DNA of 64,000 nucleotides from Echinicola arenosa (GTDB lineage: Bacteria; Bacteroidota; Bacteroidia; Cytophagales; Cyclobacteriaceae), in contig NZ_JACYTQ010000002.1 in NCBI RefSeq assembly GCF_014841125.1, positions 992,001-1,056,000 on the forward strand, in the 5' to 3' direction. Within the stretch, counting starts at the first letter, position 1, and each line of letters begins with the position of its first letter. Positions 34,792 to 43,237 of this stretch are shown in pieces. The translations under genes and the position numbers were made by a program. The notes beneath the pieces were generated by a model. The model ran no database searches. It was not told the origin of the DNA and saw only the letters and a list, made by a program, of their open reading frames with translations.

Positions 34792-36657
34792 TTATCTTCC
34801 TAAATAAACAGTGAGTATAGATAAATCTGCTGGGGAAACACCACTGATTCTTGATGCTTGGCCCAAAGTTTCTGGTTTAATCTTATGTAGTTTTTGTTTT
34901 CCTTCTGCAGAAAGTGCTGGAACAGATAAGTAATCAAAATTTAATGGAATTTTGAAGTTTTCCATATTATTAAGCTTCTCTACCATTTGTTGTTCCTTCT
35001 CAATATAACTATTGTACTTGACCTGAATTTCTGCTTGTTCTAAGACATCTTTAGGATATTTGGTGAGATAGGATTTGATATCACGATCTAAATTCATAAT
35101 GGATTGTAGGCCCAATTGTGGCCTTTTAAGAAGTTTCTCCACTGTTATTTTTTCTTTAATAGTGGCTGTTTCCATATCTTCCAATCCTGTATTGATGTCC
35201 TCAGGACTTAGTTTTTTCTGTTTGAGATCATTAATCAGTTTGGCTGTATCATTCTTCTTATCGATCATTTTTTCTAATCTCTCATCAGATGCCAAGCCAA
35301 CGGCATGACCCATTTGGGTTAAGCGGAGATCTGCATTGTCTTGTCTCAGTAAGAGTCTGAATTCAGCCCTGGAGGTAAACATACGATAAGGTTCTTCGGT
35401 CCCTTTATTGATAAGGTCATCTATCAATACTCCAATATAGGCATCTGATCTTTTAAGGATAAAAGGTGATTCTTCTAGAACTTTTCTAGCAGCATTCATT
35501 CCGGCAATTAGACCTTGAGAGGCCGCTTCTTCATAACCTGTGGTTCCATTGATTTGGCCTGCGAAAAACAGGTTTTCTACCAATTGTGTTTCCAAGGTTA
35601 GTTTCAATTGAGTTGGAGGGAAGAAGTCATATTCTATGGCGTAGCCTGGTCTGAACATTTTACAGTTTTCGAAACCAGCTATTTTTCTGATCGCTTTATA
35701 TTGTACATCTTCCGGTAAAGAAGTGGAAAATCCATTGACATAGATTTCTACTGTATCCCATCCTTCTGGTTCTACAAATATTTGATGTCGATCTCTTTCA
35801 GCAAATCGATTGATTTTATCTTCAATTGATGGACAATAACGTGGACCTAAGCCCTGAATTCTTCCATTAAACATAGGGGATCTATCGAAACCCGTTTCTA
35901 ATGTTTCATGAACTTCCTTGTTAGTGTAAGTAATCCAACAAGTTCTTTGTTCTTTGAGAGGTGTTGTTTCATCGGAGAAAGAGAACTTTTCAGGGTTTTC
36001 ATCGCCATACTGAACCTCCATTTTTGAATAGTCAAGGCTTCTTCCATCGACTCTTGGAGGTGTACCCGTTTTCATTCTTCCTGCTTCGAAACCCAGTTCC
36101 ACCAACTGCTCTGTAATTCCTCGTGCAGCTGATTCACCTGTACGACCTCCTCCAAATTGTTTTTCTCCAATATGGATTAAGCCATTGAGGAAAGTACCGT
36201 TCGTTAGAACAACAGATTTGGCCTTGATTTCAAGCCCTATACTGGTTTTTACCCCTACTACCCTTTTGTCTTTCACGACTAAACCAGTGACCATTTCTTG
36301 CCAAAAATCAACGTTGGGCGTTTTTTCCAAGGCTAATCTCCACTCTTCTGCAAATCTCATTCGGTCATTTTGTGATCTTGGAGACCACATAGCAGGACCT
36401 TTTGATCGGTTTAGCATTCTGAATTGAATCATGGACTTATCAGAAATGATACCAGATTGCCCACCAAGAGCATCAATTTCCCTAACGATCTGTCCTTTTG
36501 CTACACCTCCCATTGCTGGATTACATGACATTTGGGCAATAGTATTCATGTTCATGGTACATAACAGTACCGAACTTCCCATCTTTGCTGCTGCGTGAGC
36601 TGCTTCACAGCCAGCATGCCCTGCCCCAACTACTATTACGTCATATTCTGGAAACAT
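34792..36657 (-). CDS. mnmG: tRNA uridine-5-carboxymethylaminomethyl modification enzyme MnmG
   Basis: FAD-dependent tRNA-modifying enzyme of 621 aa (also called GidA) that with MnmE builds the cmnm5 group on wobble uridine 34. The FAD-binding motif is VVGAGHAGCEAAHAAAKMG at residues 9-27. Further conserved blocks are MSCNPAMGGVAKGQIVREID, GTFLNGLIHIGEKQFGGGRTGE, MKTGTPPRVDGRSLDYSKM and GQINGTTGYEEAASQGL. The C-terminal MnmE-interaction domain ends in ISGVSPADLSILTVYL. Length is standard. It heads a three-gene operon, and four parS-like palindromes lie just upstream of its start. The mnmE gene is not in this window. Confidence 0.97.
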   Translation of the reverse strand: MFPEYDVIVVGAGHAGCEAAHAAAKMGSSVLLCTMNMNTIAQMSCNPAMGGVAKGQIVREIDALGGQSGIISDKSMIQFRMLNRSKGPAMWSPRSQNDRMRFAEEWRLALEKTPNVDFWQEMVTGLVVKDKRVVGVKTSIGLEIKAKSVVLTNGTFLNGLIHIGEKQFGGGRTGESAARGITEQLVELGFEAGRMKTGTPPRVDGRSLDYSKMEVQYGDENPEKFSFSDETTPLKEQRTCWITYTNKEVHETLETGFDRSPMFNGRIQGLGPRYCPSIEDKINRFAERDRHQIFVEPEGWDTVEIYVNGFSTSLPEDVQYKAIRKIAGFENCKMFRPGYAIEYDFFPPTQLKLTLETQLVENLFFAGQINGTTGYEEAASQGLIAGMNAARKVLEESPFILKRSDAYIGVLIDDLINKGTEEPYRMFTSRAEFRLLLRQDNADLRLTQMGHAVGLASDERLEKMIDKKNDTAKLINDLKQKKLSPEDINTGLEDMETATIKEKITVEKLLKRPQLGLQSIMNLDRDIKSYLTKYPKDVLEQAEIQVKYNSYIEKEQQMVEKLNNMENFKIPLNFDYLSVPALSAEGKQKLHKIKPETLGQASRISGVSPADLSILTVYLGR

Positions 36658-36675
36658 ATTATTTGTATTTATGAG

Positions 36676-36691
36676 TGTTCCACGTGGAACA
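36676..36691. promoter_or_regulatory. parS site 1
   Basis: tgttccacgtggaaca, inside the perfect 18-bp palindrome 36675-36692. It matches the bacterial ParB-binding consensus in its CACGTG core and flanking arms. It lies 18 bases upstream of the mnmG start. Confidence 0.85.
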
Positions 36692-36718
36692 CTTTTATGT
36701 CAATTATTTTGTTTTCAC

Positions 36719-36734
36719 TGTTTCACGTGGAACA
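36719..36734. promoter_or_regulatory. parS site 2
   Basis: tgtttcacgtggaaca, 43 bases after site 1. It shows the mixed TTTCAC/GGAA half-site form also seen in sites 3 and 4. Confidence 0.85.
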
Positions 36735-36756
36735 GTGAGAGTGTTTTGTTGTTGAG

Positions 36757-36772
36757 TGTTTCACGTGGAACG
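36757..36772. promoter_or_regulatory. parS site 3
   Basis: tgtttcacgtggaacg, 38 bases after site 2, with one change at its last base relative to sites 2 and 4. Confidence 0.8.
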
Positions 36773-36797
36773 TTTTATTGGATTATGTGTTTTGTAG

Positions 36798-36813
36798 TGT
36801 TTCACGTGGAACA
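36798..36813. promoter_or_regulatory. parS site 4
   Basis: tgtttcacgtggaaca, 41 bases after site 3 and immediately beyond the 3' end of ybeY (36820). Identical to site 2. Confidence 0.85.
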
Positions 36814-36819
36814 GTGGTT

Positions 36820-37254
36820 TTATTGTTTTGTTAGTTCTGAATAACTGTCTAATGAAGCGTTTTCTTTTTGTCTCATTAAATGTGCTTCCTCTTTGCTTTT
36901 GTCTTTGTAGCCGCAGAGATGAAGAAGTCCATGGCTAAGAACGCGCAAAGCTTCATGATGAAAGTCTTGGTTTTCAGTTTTGGCGTTGTCCTTTACTCTT
37001 TCGATACTTATAAAGATATCTCCTTCAATGGTGTTTTCTTCTTCTGAGTTGTCAAAAGTAATAATATCGGTATAAGTGTCATGATCTAAGTAATCAACGT
37101 TGATTTTATATAAATATTCGTCTGAGCAGAATATATAGTTTAGATCAGTTATTATAAATCCTTCTCTTTTGGCAACTTCCCTTAACCATTTTTTGGTTAG
37201 GTTCTTTTGAGGGAGGTTGTATATAATGTCTTCCTGAAAGAAATTGATTGCCAT
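36820..37254 (-). CDS. ybeY: Endoribonuclease YbeY (rRNA maturation factor)
   Basis: Zinc-dependent RNase of 144 aa involved in 16S rRNA 3'-end processing and ribosome quality control. The metal motif is HGLLHLCGYKDKSKEEAHLM: two histidines are visible, and the third ligand position shows the K-D-K variant that I associate with Bacteroidota instead of the proteobacterial DH. The earlier block YLDHDTYTDIITFDNSEEEN followed by EGDIFISIERV is the family signature. It is three bases downstream of the ATPase gene, forming an operon with it. The parS cluster lies beyond its 3' end. Confidence 0.94.
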   Translation of the reverse strand: MAINFFQEDIIYNLPQKNLTKKWLREVAKREGFIITDLNYIFCSDEYLYKINVDYLDHDTYTDIITFDNSEEENTIEGDIFISIERVKDNAKTENQDFHHEALRVLSHGLLHLCGYKDKSKEEAHLMRQKENASLDSYSELTKQ

Positions 37255-37257
37255 AGG

Positions 37258-37659
37258 TTAATTCATGTAGAAAGTTAGGACGGTTTTCTTGCCTTCATTT
37301 TCAAAATCAACTTCATCGCAAAGGTTCTTCATGATAAAGACACCACGGCCACCGGATTTTTCGATATTTTCTGGAGCAGTAGGGTCTTTTAGGTTTTCGT
37401 AATCAAACCCTTGGCCTTCGTCTTCAATAATAAACTTTAACTGGTTCTCCAGGAAATTGAGTTCAAGGTTGACTGATTTTGAAGCGTCATTCCTATTGCC
37501 ATGAATGATAGCGTTACTGACACACTCCGTTACTGAAATCATAATGTTTCCATAGATATCATCATTGATCTGGAATTTTTCCTTAGCGTTATCAATGAAA
37601 CTTTCTATGATCTTGATGTTCTCAATAAGAGAAGGAATAGTAATTTTGATAGATTTCAT
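37258..37659 (-). CDS. Anti-sigma-factor-like serine kinase / ATP-binding protein (RsbW type)
   Basis: GHKL-fold ATP-binding protein of 133 aa similar to RsbW and SpoIIAB anti-sigma factors. The N-box is SVTECVSNAIIHGNRND (asparagine and glutamate seen), the G1 box IEDEGQGFDYENL, and the G2 box GGRGVFIMKNLCDEVDF. Members phosphorylate an anti-anti-sigma partner or act as accessory ATPases. No sigma factor or STAS-domain partner is next to it in the window. The tight linkage to ybeY suggests co-expression only. The start at ATG 37659 gives the full N-terminal strand. Confidence 0.9.
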   Translation of the reverse strand: MKSIKITIPSLIENIKIIESFIDNAKEKFQINDDIYGNIMISVTECVSNAIIHGNRNDASKSVNLELNFLENQLKFIIEDEGQGFDYENLKDPTAPENIEKSGGRGVFIMKNLCDEVDFENEGKKTVLTFYMN

Positions 37660-37700
37660 TAAGTCTTTATGGTTATTATTCTTCTGCTTAAATTTTCTAT

Positions 37701-38462
37701 TTAATCAATTTCCAATAGAATAGGACAATGATCAGAGTGTATTACTTCTGGCAATATGCATGCTCTCTTTACTTTTTCTTTCATGGATGAGCTTGTCATA
37801 TGGTAATCTATACGCCAGCCTTTGTTATTGTTTCTGGCATTGGCGCGATAACTCCACCATGTGTATTGGTGGGGTGTTGGATTGACCAATCTAAAGCTGT
37901 CATCAAAACCAGATGAAGTGAATTTATCCATCCAGGCCCTTTCTTCTGGTAAAAAACCAGAGGAATTCTTGTTCGCAACAGGATTATGAATATCTATGGC
38001 TTTGTGACAGATATTATAGTCGCCACTAAGTATTAGATTAGGAAAATCCCTGTTCAAGTCCTGCGAATACCCATAAATATCGTCCAAAAAGGCATATTTG
38101 AAGTCTTGCCGAGGACCTCCGGTAGTGCCAGAAGGAAAATAAGCACTGATAAATGAGAAGTTATCATAATCAGCACGGATCATTCTCCCCTCATCATCGT
38201 AAGCGTCTAAACCCATTCCATATTTAATGTGTTTGGGTTTTTCTTTGCTCAAGATGGCTACACCACTATATCCTTTTTTTACGGCAGGGTACCAATAAGT
38301 ATGATAACCCAAGTCTTCAAATACACTGATCTCAATCTGATCAGTGTTGGCCTTTATTTCCTGTAAGCCGATGATATCCGGTGAACATGCTGCCAACCAT
38401 TCCGAAAATCCTTTCCTCATGGCTGCCCGAATACCGTTGACATTATAGGATACGATATTCAT
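37701..38462 (-). CDS. xth: Exodeoxyribonuclease III (AP endonuclease)
   Basis: DNA repair nuclease of 253 aa in the EEP superfamily, cutting at abasic sites and trimming 3' ends. Motifs in order: MNIVSYNVNGIRAAMRKGF, DIIGLQEIKA (metal-binding glutamate), SAYFPSG, LSGDYNICHKAIDIHNP (catalytic Asp and Asn), and the C-terminal WRIDYHMTSSS and HSDHCPILLEID with the catalytic Asp-His pair. Length is normal for ExoA/XthA. It is probably monocistronic, upstream of the ybeY pair with a 41-base gap. Confidence 0.95.
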   Translation of the reverse strand: MNIVSYNVNGIRAAMRKGFSEWLAACSPDIIGLQEIKANTDQIEISVFEDLGYHTYWYPAVKKGYSGVAILSKEKPKHIKYGMGLDAYDDEGRMIRADYDNFSFISAYFPSGTTGGPRQDFKYAFLDDIYGYSQDLNRDFPNLILSGDYNICHKAIDIHNPVANKNSSGFLPEERAWMDKFTSSGFDDSFRLVNPTPHQYTWWSYRANARNNNKGWRIDYHMTSSSMKEKVKRACILPEVIHSDHCPILLEID

Positions 38463-38545
38463 ATATATAAGATTTAATTTGTTTAGTCTTTAGATTTTAT
38501 TTTATCCTTTTAGACTAATTAATATTTCTATTTAAAGTGAAATTT

Positions 38546-38908
38546 CTATTTTATGTCTATTTCAAATTCTTTTTCGAAGTATTCTAATACTTGGATCTTT
38601 AGTAATTTCTCCTGCTCTAAGATATCAAAATGAGGTAGTTCTTTTACTAAATTCCAGTGAGGCCAGCCATCTTGATCGATAGAATCAAGTTCATAGAAAC
38701 CAGCCAAGCTTAAAACTTTGCAAATGGCAATGTGCATTAAGTCCTGCTTTTGCTCTTTGCTGAAGTTTTTCATGCCTTTGCCTAATTCTTGGACACCGAT
38801 GATAAAAAGCACCCCATTTAGATCTGCGGGCTTTTTACCAATCAAATCCTGAATACCCACCAAGAGCTTGGACCACCTTTTTTCTATATCTAAATCTTTC
38901 TTTAGCAT
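38546..38908 (-). CDS. Conserved hypothetical protein (120 aa)
   Basis: I do not know a function. The protein is mainly helical, with KPADLNGVLFIIGVQELGKG, KEQKQDLMHIAICKVLSLAG and YELDSIDQDGWPHWNLVKEL; the last block looks like a conserved loop. It overlaps the AhpD-like gene by one base (TAATG), so the two are translated together. A short acidic C-terminus (EYFEKEFEID) ends the chain. It resembles small conserved Bacteroidota proteins seen beside AhpD-like genes, but this is memory-based. Confidence 0.8.
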   Translation of the reverse strand: MLKKDLDIEKRWSKLLVGIQDLIGKKPADLNGVLFIIGVQELGKGMKNFSKEQKQDLMHIAICKVLSLAGFYELDSIDQDGWPHWNLVKELPHFDILEQEKLLKIQVLEYFEKEFEIDIK

Positions 38909-39255
38909 TATCCAGCTTTATTTTCCAATTCCTCCCAGTATTCCACGGCTTTTCGTAAGTGAGGAATTACGATGGTTCCACCAATAAGGTTGGCGATAGA
39001 AAATACTTCAAACACCTGTTCTTTGGTCAGACCAACCTCATGGCATTTTCCTAAGTGATAGCGAACACAGTCATCGCAACGCAGCACCATGGAACAGGCT
39101 AGGCCAATCATTTCCTTTGATTGGATGTCAACGGCCCCTGGTGTGAAGGCATTTGTGTCCAGATTGAAAATACGTTTGAGCACTTTATTGTCTTCTCCAA
39201 GAATCTTCTCGTTCATCTTGGCACGATACTCGTTGAATTCGTCTACTAAATTCAT
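38908..39255 (-). CDS. Carboxymuconolactone decarboxylase / AhpD-like protein
   Basis: All-helical protein of 115 aa with a redox-type CxxC motif: MVLRCDDCVRYHLGKCHEVG, where Cys-Asp-Asp-Cys and the following His match AhpD-like alkylhydroperoxidases. The last helix IGGTIVIPHLRKAVEYWEEL also fits. Family members reduce peroxides with lipoyl or thiol partners, though many are of unknown role. It is first of a two-gene unit with the 120-aa protein through a stop/start overlap. No peroxiredoxin partner is in the window. Confidence 0.88.
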   Translation of the reverse strand: MNLVDEFNEYRAKMNEKILGEDNKVLKRIFNLDTNAFTPGAVDIQSKEMIGLACSMVLRCDDCVRYHLGKCHEVGLTKEQVFEVFSIANLIGGTIVIPHLRKAVEYWEELENKAG

Positions 39256-39337
39256 TAACTTATAGGATAGTTTTTATCTAATTAGCAAATATAGCAGGTA
39301 TTTTCCTGTCAATTAGAACTAACAAGCCTTTTTCCTA

Positions 39338-40030
39338 ATGCGTTTCACTTTTTTCAATGATTTTTTGGCTTTGGTATTTCCAGAGACCTGCTGCATGTGC
39401 AAACGGAGCCTGTTTGATTTCGAAAATCAACTTTGTCGGGTATGTCAGGGCAAATTGCCCCTTACTACTTACCATTTACGTCCTCAAAATAATGATTTGG
39501 CCATAAAAATCATGGGATTGACCAAGGCTGGGAATGTAATGGCCTTTTTAAGATTTACCAAAAAAGGAATGAGCCAAAGATTACTACACCAATTGAAATA
39601 CCGTAATAAACCTGAGTTAGGTCAGGTTTTGGGTAAGCTTTATGGTCAAAGATTAAAGCAAAGTGGGATTGAAATCAGGTGGGACTTTATCATTGCTGTT
39701 CCCTTACATCCATTAAAGGAAAAGCGACGCGGGTACAATCAAAGTTTGCAGTTTGCCTTAGGGTTAGCTTCAACTTTAGACATACTTATTGACCAATCTT
39801 TGGTGAGAACCAAGTTTACGGTGACGCAGACCAAAAAGTCAAGAATAGCAAGGATTGAGAATGTAGAAAAGGTTTTTGGTTTGACGGGCAAAACTAATTT
39901 GGAGGGAAAGTCTATTTTATTGGTTGATGATGTGATGACCACCGGTGCCACCCTATCTGCCTGTGCCAATGTATTATTAGATGCTGGTGCAAGACAGGTG
40001 GATTTGGCGGTAATCGCAGCAGGTAGATAA
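39338..40030 (+). CDS. comF: ComF family protein (phosphoribosyltransferase fold)
   Basis: ComF-like protein of 230 aa related to the competence protein ComFC and GntX. An N-terminal double zinc-binding motif, CCMCKRS and CRVCQGK, is followed by the phosphoribosyltransferase domain with VPLHPLKEKRRGYNQS and the PRPP loop SILLVDDVMTTGATLS. In transformable bacteria ComFC works in uptake and handling of single-stranded DNA; in others its role is unclear. It is divergently oriented from the AhpD-like gene, 82 bp away. Confidence 0.9.
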   Translation: MRFTFFNDFLALVFPETCCMCKRSLFDFENQLCRVCQGKLPLTTYHLRPQNNDLAIKIMGLTKAGNVMAFLRFTKKGMSQRLLHQLKYRNKPELGQVLGKLYGQRLKQSGIEIRWDFIIAVPLHPLKEKRRGYNQSLQFALGLASTLDILIDQSLVRTKFTVTQTKKSRIARIENVEKVFGLTGKTNLEGKSILLVDDVMTTGATLSACANVLLDAGARQVDLAVIAAGR

Positions 40031-40567
40031 GCAGTTACATGAATTGATTGTGATTATTTTTTAATCTGATTATCCGCAATGATGCCAGTAACCAAACATA
40101 CTTTGCTTGAGTGGTCGGAAGCCTGTCTAACTGCCAGGTAGAATTGAAGTCTGAAGACCGAAGCAGTTGATATTTTAATCAAAAGGGTCGTTTCTACTCG
40201 CTTTTAATCTCTACTGTTAGAATTGCGGATATACATCTTTTTTAGTGTATTGGACTGTTGTTTTTCTGATTTTAAACTAACCATTTACTTTTTGGGTAAA
40301 TAAGAGTTAAGGAGAAATGATTAAAGTAGTTTCAACGAAAATGTTTTTTCGTAATATGACACCTTGATTTATCAATAATTACCGCTGCTATACATAATCT
40401 TTTCAATCTACTTTTTCGAAAGAAAATTTACTTAATTTAATCATGTTATCATTACTTATTTGTATTTGAAATTATAATATTCAGTTTTTATAATATTCAC
40501 TTAGAGACTGAGTGGTGAGGTTTAAGTTGAGTAATTTCCATTCATTTCCCAAAACCTATTCTTTTTA
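40031..40567. other. Intergenic region with an inverted-repeat-bounded segment
   Basis: More than 500 bases without a convincing gene. The arms 40068-40080 and 40222-40234 are inverted copies matching at 11 of 13 positions, bounding about 140 bases that could be the remnant of a small mobile element. The rest (about 40240-40560) is AT-rich and would hold the promoter of the next gene. No RNA gene was recognised. Confidence 0.5.
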
Positions 40568-41095
40568 ATGAAAAAGGCCTTATCCTTATTTTTAATCAGC
40601 TTTGCTTTGATCAATTTGGCTGTGGCACAAATCACGCCTAAGATTAGGCAGTACGATATGTGGTTGACTTCAAATGCCTCTAACCAGAGCATGAAGGGGT
40701 ATTTATTTGAGGTTAGGCCGTCTTCCATTTTAACTACTGAGTCATTTCCCGAAGCATCTTCAGTACATTCCAGAATAAATGAACATGATATCGAAGATAT
40801 TCGCACTTTGGAATTCAGAAAGCAGGGAAAGCTGGGTAAATCCATCATATTTGGGGCTATCATCGGAACTGCTGTTGGCTTGGCGGTTGGCAAAGTGGAT
40901 GATCCAAACTGTGATGATGCTAATGGAATGTGTACCAGAACCAATATCAACGTGGTCTTAGGTGGAATGGCTTTGGGAGGTGGAATAGGAGCTTTATTGG
41001 GTTCCAGAAAAATCAAAATTCCTCTAAATGGCAAGAAAGAAAATTATAGGTTACAGCAACTGATTAAATATCAATTGGCTGATATTGAAAATTAG
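40568..41095 (+). CDS. Exported glycine-zipper protein, unknown function
   Basis: A 175-aa exported protein with a signal peptide ending at VAQ (residue about 21). The middle block MWLTSNASNQSMKGYLFEVR followed by SSILTT looks like a small beta domain. The C-terminal half has two glycine-rich hydrophobic stretches, SIIFGAIIGTAVGLAVGK and VVLGGMALGGGIGALLGS, of the glycine-zipper type that insert in or pack at membranes. Between them lies a short cysteine loop (DDPNCDDANGMC). I do not recognise a named family. It is monocistronic after a long AT-rich gap. Confidence 0.75.
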   Translation: MKKALSLFLISFALINLAVAQITPKIRQYDMWLTSNASNQSMKGYLFEVRPSSILTTESFPEASSVHSRINEHDIEDIRTLEFRKQGKLGKSIIFGAIIGTAVGLAVGKVDDPNCDDANGMCTRTNINVVLGGMALGGGIGALLGSRKIKIPLNGKKENYRLQQLIKYQLADIEN

Positions 41096-41353
41096 GAAAG
41101 AATCCATCGAATTGTCAACGCGTAAATCACAGTTCACCTTGCCAATATTACAGTTGTTGCTCTTATTTTGAAAATCATCAAATATAAGGGGTAATTGACT
41201 TTGCCCTCACCACCCCCATTTTGATCCGTCTACATTGCGATTTTTTCACTGATCAAATGCTTATTTGATTTACTTTCAAAAAGTACTTCTTTTCATATAA
41301 AGCTTTGTAAATTAAAAGCAGAATGAATCCCTCAATTAAATCAAACCCTTACC

Positions 41354-41701
41354 ATGGCCGCTAAAAACAACCATATCAATTACCTAGAATTTAAGGCTTC
41401 TGACCTGGAAGCTATCAAGCAATTTTATCATAAAGCTTTCGGTTGGAAGTTTACCGATTACGGACCGGAATACGTGGCTTTTTCTGAGAGTGGTTTGGAA
41501 GGTGGTTTTATGAAGACTGATGAAACTGTTGTCAACGGCACCTTGGTAGTACTTTATCATGAAGACTTAGAGGGGATAAAGAAAACGGTAGAAGATTGTG
41601 GGGAAAAAATATCGGTTGACATTTTTTCATTTCCGGGAGGCAGAAGATTTCATTTTTTAGATCCTGCTGGGAATGAATTGGCGGTATGGTCTGACCGTTA
41701 A
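41354..41701 (+). CDS. VOC family (glyoxalase-like) protein
   Basis: Single-module vicinal-oxygen-chelate protein of 115 aa. The beta-alpha-beta-beta-beta pattern is clear: INYLEFKASDLEAIKQFYHK, AFGWKFTDYGPEYVAFSESG, then DIFSFPGGRRFHFLDPAGNE and LAVW. A metal ligand histidine and the C-terminal glutamate in GNELAVW are in place. Members range from glyoxalases to antibiotic-binding proteins, and the substrate here cannot be told. The gene is alone, just upstream of the sulfatase gene on the same strand with 58 bp between them. Confidence 0.88.
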   Translation: MAAKNNHINYLEFKASDLEAIKQFYHKAFGWKFTDYGPEYVAFSESGLEGGFMKTDETVVNGTLVVLYHEDLEGIKKTVEDCGEKISVDIFSFPGGRRFHFLDPAGNELAVWSDR

Positions 41702-41759
41702 AACTACTACTGTTGTTATTTCAGCATCATTCAATTAAACCTAATAAATCCATAACACT

Positions 41760-43157
41760 ATGATCAGAATAGTATTGTCCTTGTTGTTGCTAGCCACTTT
41801 TTCCTGCAATCAAAAGGCCAACCAATCCGAAACACTTAAAAAGCCCCATATCATCATTATATATACCGATGATATGGGAGTGGGTGATTTATCTTGCTAC
41901 AATAGCGGCTGGGTGGAAACCCCCCATATCGATCAACTGGCTGCAAATGGCATTAAGTTTAACCACTATTATTCAGCAGCGCCCGTTTGCTCACCTTCGA
42001 GAGTGGGGATTACGACAGGAATGTTTCCTACGGAATGGGGCATCAATACATTTTTGCACAGCAGAAAGGGCAACACTAATTGTGAGCAGTTTGATTTTCT
42101 GGATCCTGCCGCACCTTCCATGGCCAAGGTGCTCAAGACAGCCGGTTATAAAACCAGCCACATTGGTAAGTGGCATATGGGAGGTGGCCGTGATGTGGAC
42201 GATGCACCCCAAATCACGGAATATGGTTTTGATGAATATACCACCACCTATGAAGGTCCCGATCCGGATAAGCTGATCACTGCTTCCAACTGGATCTGGA
42301 GTGAACAAGATAGCATTGAAAGATGGGAAAGGACTGGTTATTTTGTAGATAAGACCTTGGACTTCCTTGCCCGAAACAAAGAAGTCCCTTGTTTTGTGAA
42401 TTTTTGGCCTGATGATATGCACGACCCATGGATTCCCAATGAAGAATTTTACAATCAGCGAGATACTTGGCCCAGTAAACCTAATTTTATTCCTGTATTG
42501 GAGGAATATGACCGCCAAATTGGTCGATTGATGGCGGGTTTGGATGATTTGGGCATAGCTGAAAATACGATGATCATCTTCACCAGTGACAATGGAGCCG
42601 CACCCACTTACGAGCAGATCAGGACCAATAGCCAGAGAGGAGCCAAAAACAGTTTATATGAGGGAGGTATTCGTATGCCGTTTATTGTGAGCTGGCCAGC
42701 TATGGTTCAGCCTGGACAGACCAATAATCAAACCATCATAGGCGCAGTGGACTTATTACCGAGCTTGGCAGTGATTACTGGAGCAAAAGTTCCTGAAGAA
42801 TACCAGCCTGCTGGAGAAGATTTGAGTGAGGCTTTATTAGGAAATTTGACCGTAGAACGGAAAAAAGACCTTCTATGGGATTTTGGGAGAAATGAGCATT
42901 TCAACCATCCCCGGCAGGAACATCATCGGAGCCCCCATTTGGCCATTCGTCACGAAAACTGGAAGCTTTTGGTCAATGGTGACAGTACGCATGTAGAACT
43001 TTATGATTTGGAAAAGGACTGGAATGAAACCACCAATCTCGCCAGTCAAAACACAGAATTAGCAGGTCAGCTAAGCCACAAAGTGATACAGTGGTACTGG
43101 GAAAATCGGAAAGTCCGTGACGATATTGACCGTCATGGTCTGCATTCAGGCATGTAA
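41760..43157 (+). CDS. Type I sulfatase lipoprotein
   Basis: Exported sulfatase of 465 aa that would remove sulfate esters from polysaccharides or small molecules. The lipoprotein signal ends at TFSC. Metal ligands are in IIYTDDMGVGDLSCY (Asp37, Asp38). The formylglycine precursor is Cys77 in APVCSPSRVGITTG, the C-x-P-x-R core that needs maturation by FGE or an anaerobic maturase, neither of which is in this window. Further family blocks are HIGKWHMGGG and FTSDNGAAP. Such genes are common in marine Bacteroidota that degrade sulfated algal glycans. It ends at a strong hairpin shared with the convergent protease gene. Confidence 0.93.
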   Translation: MIRIVLSLLLLATFSCNQKANQSETLKKPHIIIIYTDDMGVGDLSCYNSGWVETPHIDQLAANGIKFNHYYSAAPVCSPSRVGITTGMFPTEWGINTFLHSRKGNTNCEQFDFLDPAAPSMAKVLKTAGYKTSHIGKWHMGGGRDVDDAPQITEYGFDEYTTTYEGPDPDKLITASNWIWSEQDSIERWERTGYFVDKTLDFLARNKEVPCFVNFWPDDMHDPWIPNEEFYNQRDTWPSKPNFIPVLEEYDRQIGRLMAGLDDLGIAENTMIIFTSDNGAAPTYEQIRTNSQRGAKNSLYEGGIRMPFIVSWPAMVQPGQTNNQTIIGAVDLLPSLAVITGAKVPEEYQPAGEDLSEALLGNLTVERKKDLLWDFGRNEHFNHPRQEHHRSPHLAIRHENWKLLVNGDSTHVELYDLEKDWNETTNLASQNTELAGQLSHKVIQWYWENRKVRDDIDRHGLHSGM

Positions 43158-43177
43158 TAGTATCGATGGTTAAGTAA

Positions 43178-43211
43178 AAGGAGGCAGTTATGTTATTTGT
43201 GCTGCCTCCTT
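43178..43211. terminator. Bidirectional hairpin terminator
   Basis: Perfect 10-bp arms aaggaggcag (43178-43187) and ctgcctcctt (43202-43211) lie between the convergent sulfatase and tricorn-like protease genes. TTTT follows on the minus strand. Confidence 0.75.
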
Positions 43212-43237
43212 AGCTAGATATGTTCAGTAAAGAATTT

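Noticed and set aside
40522-41034. A 170-aa minus-strand frame opposite the glycine-zipper protein
   Set aside because: The plus-strand frame has a signal peptide and coherent membrane pattern; the minus frame is a proline/leucine-rich shadow.
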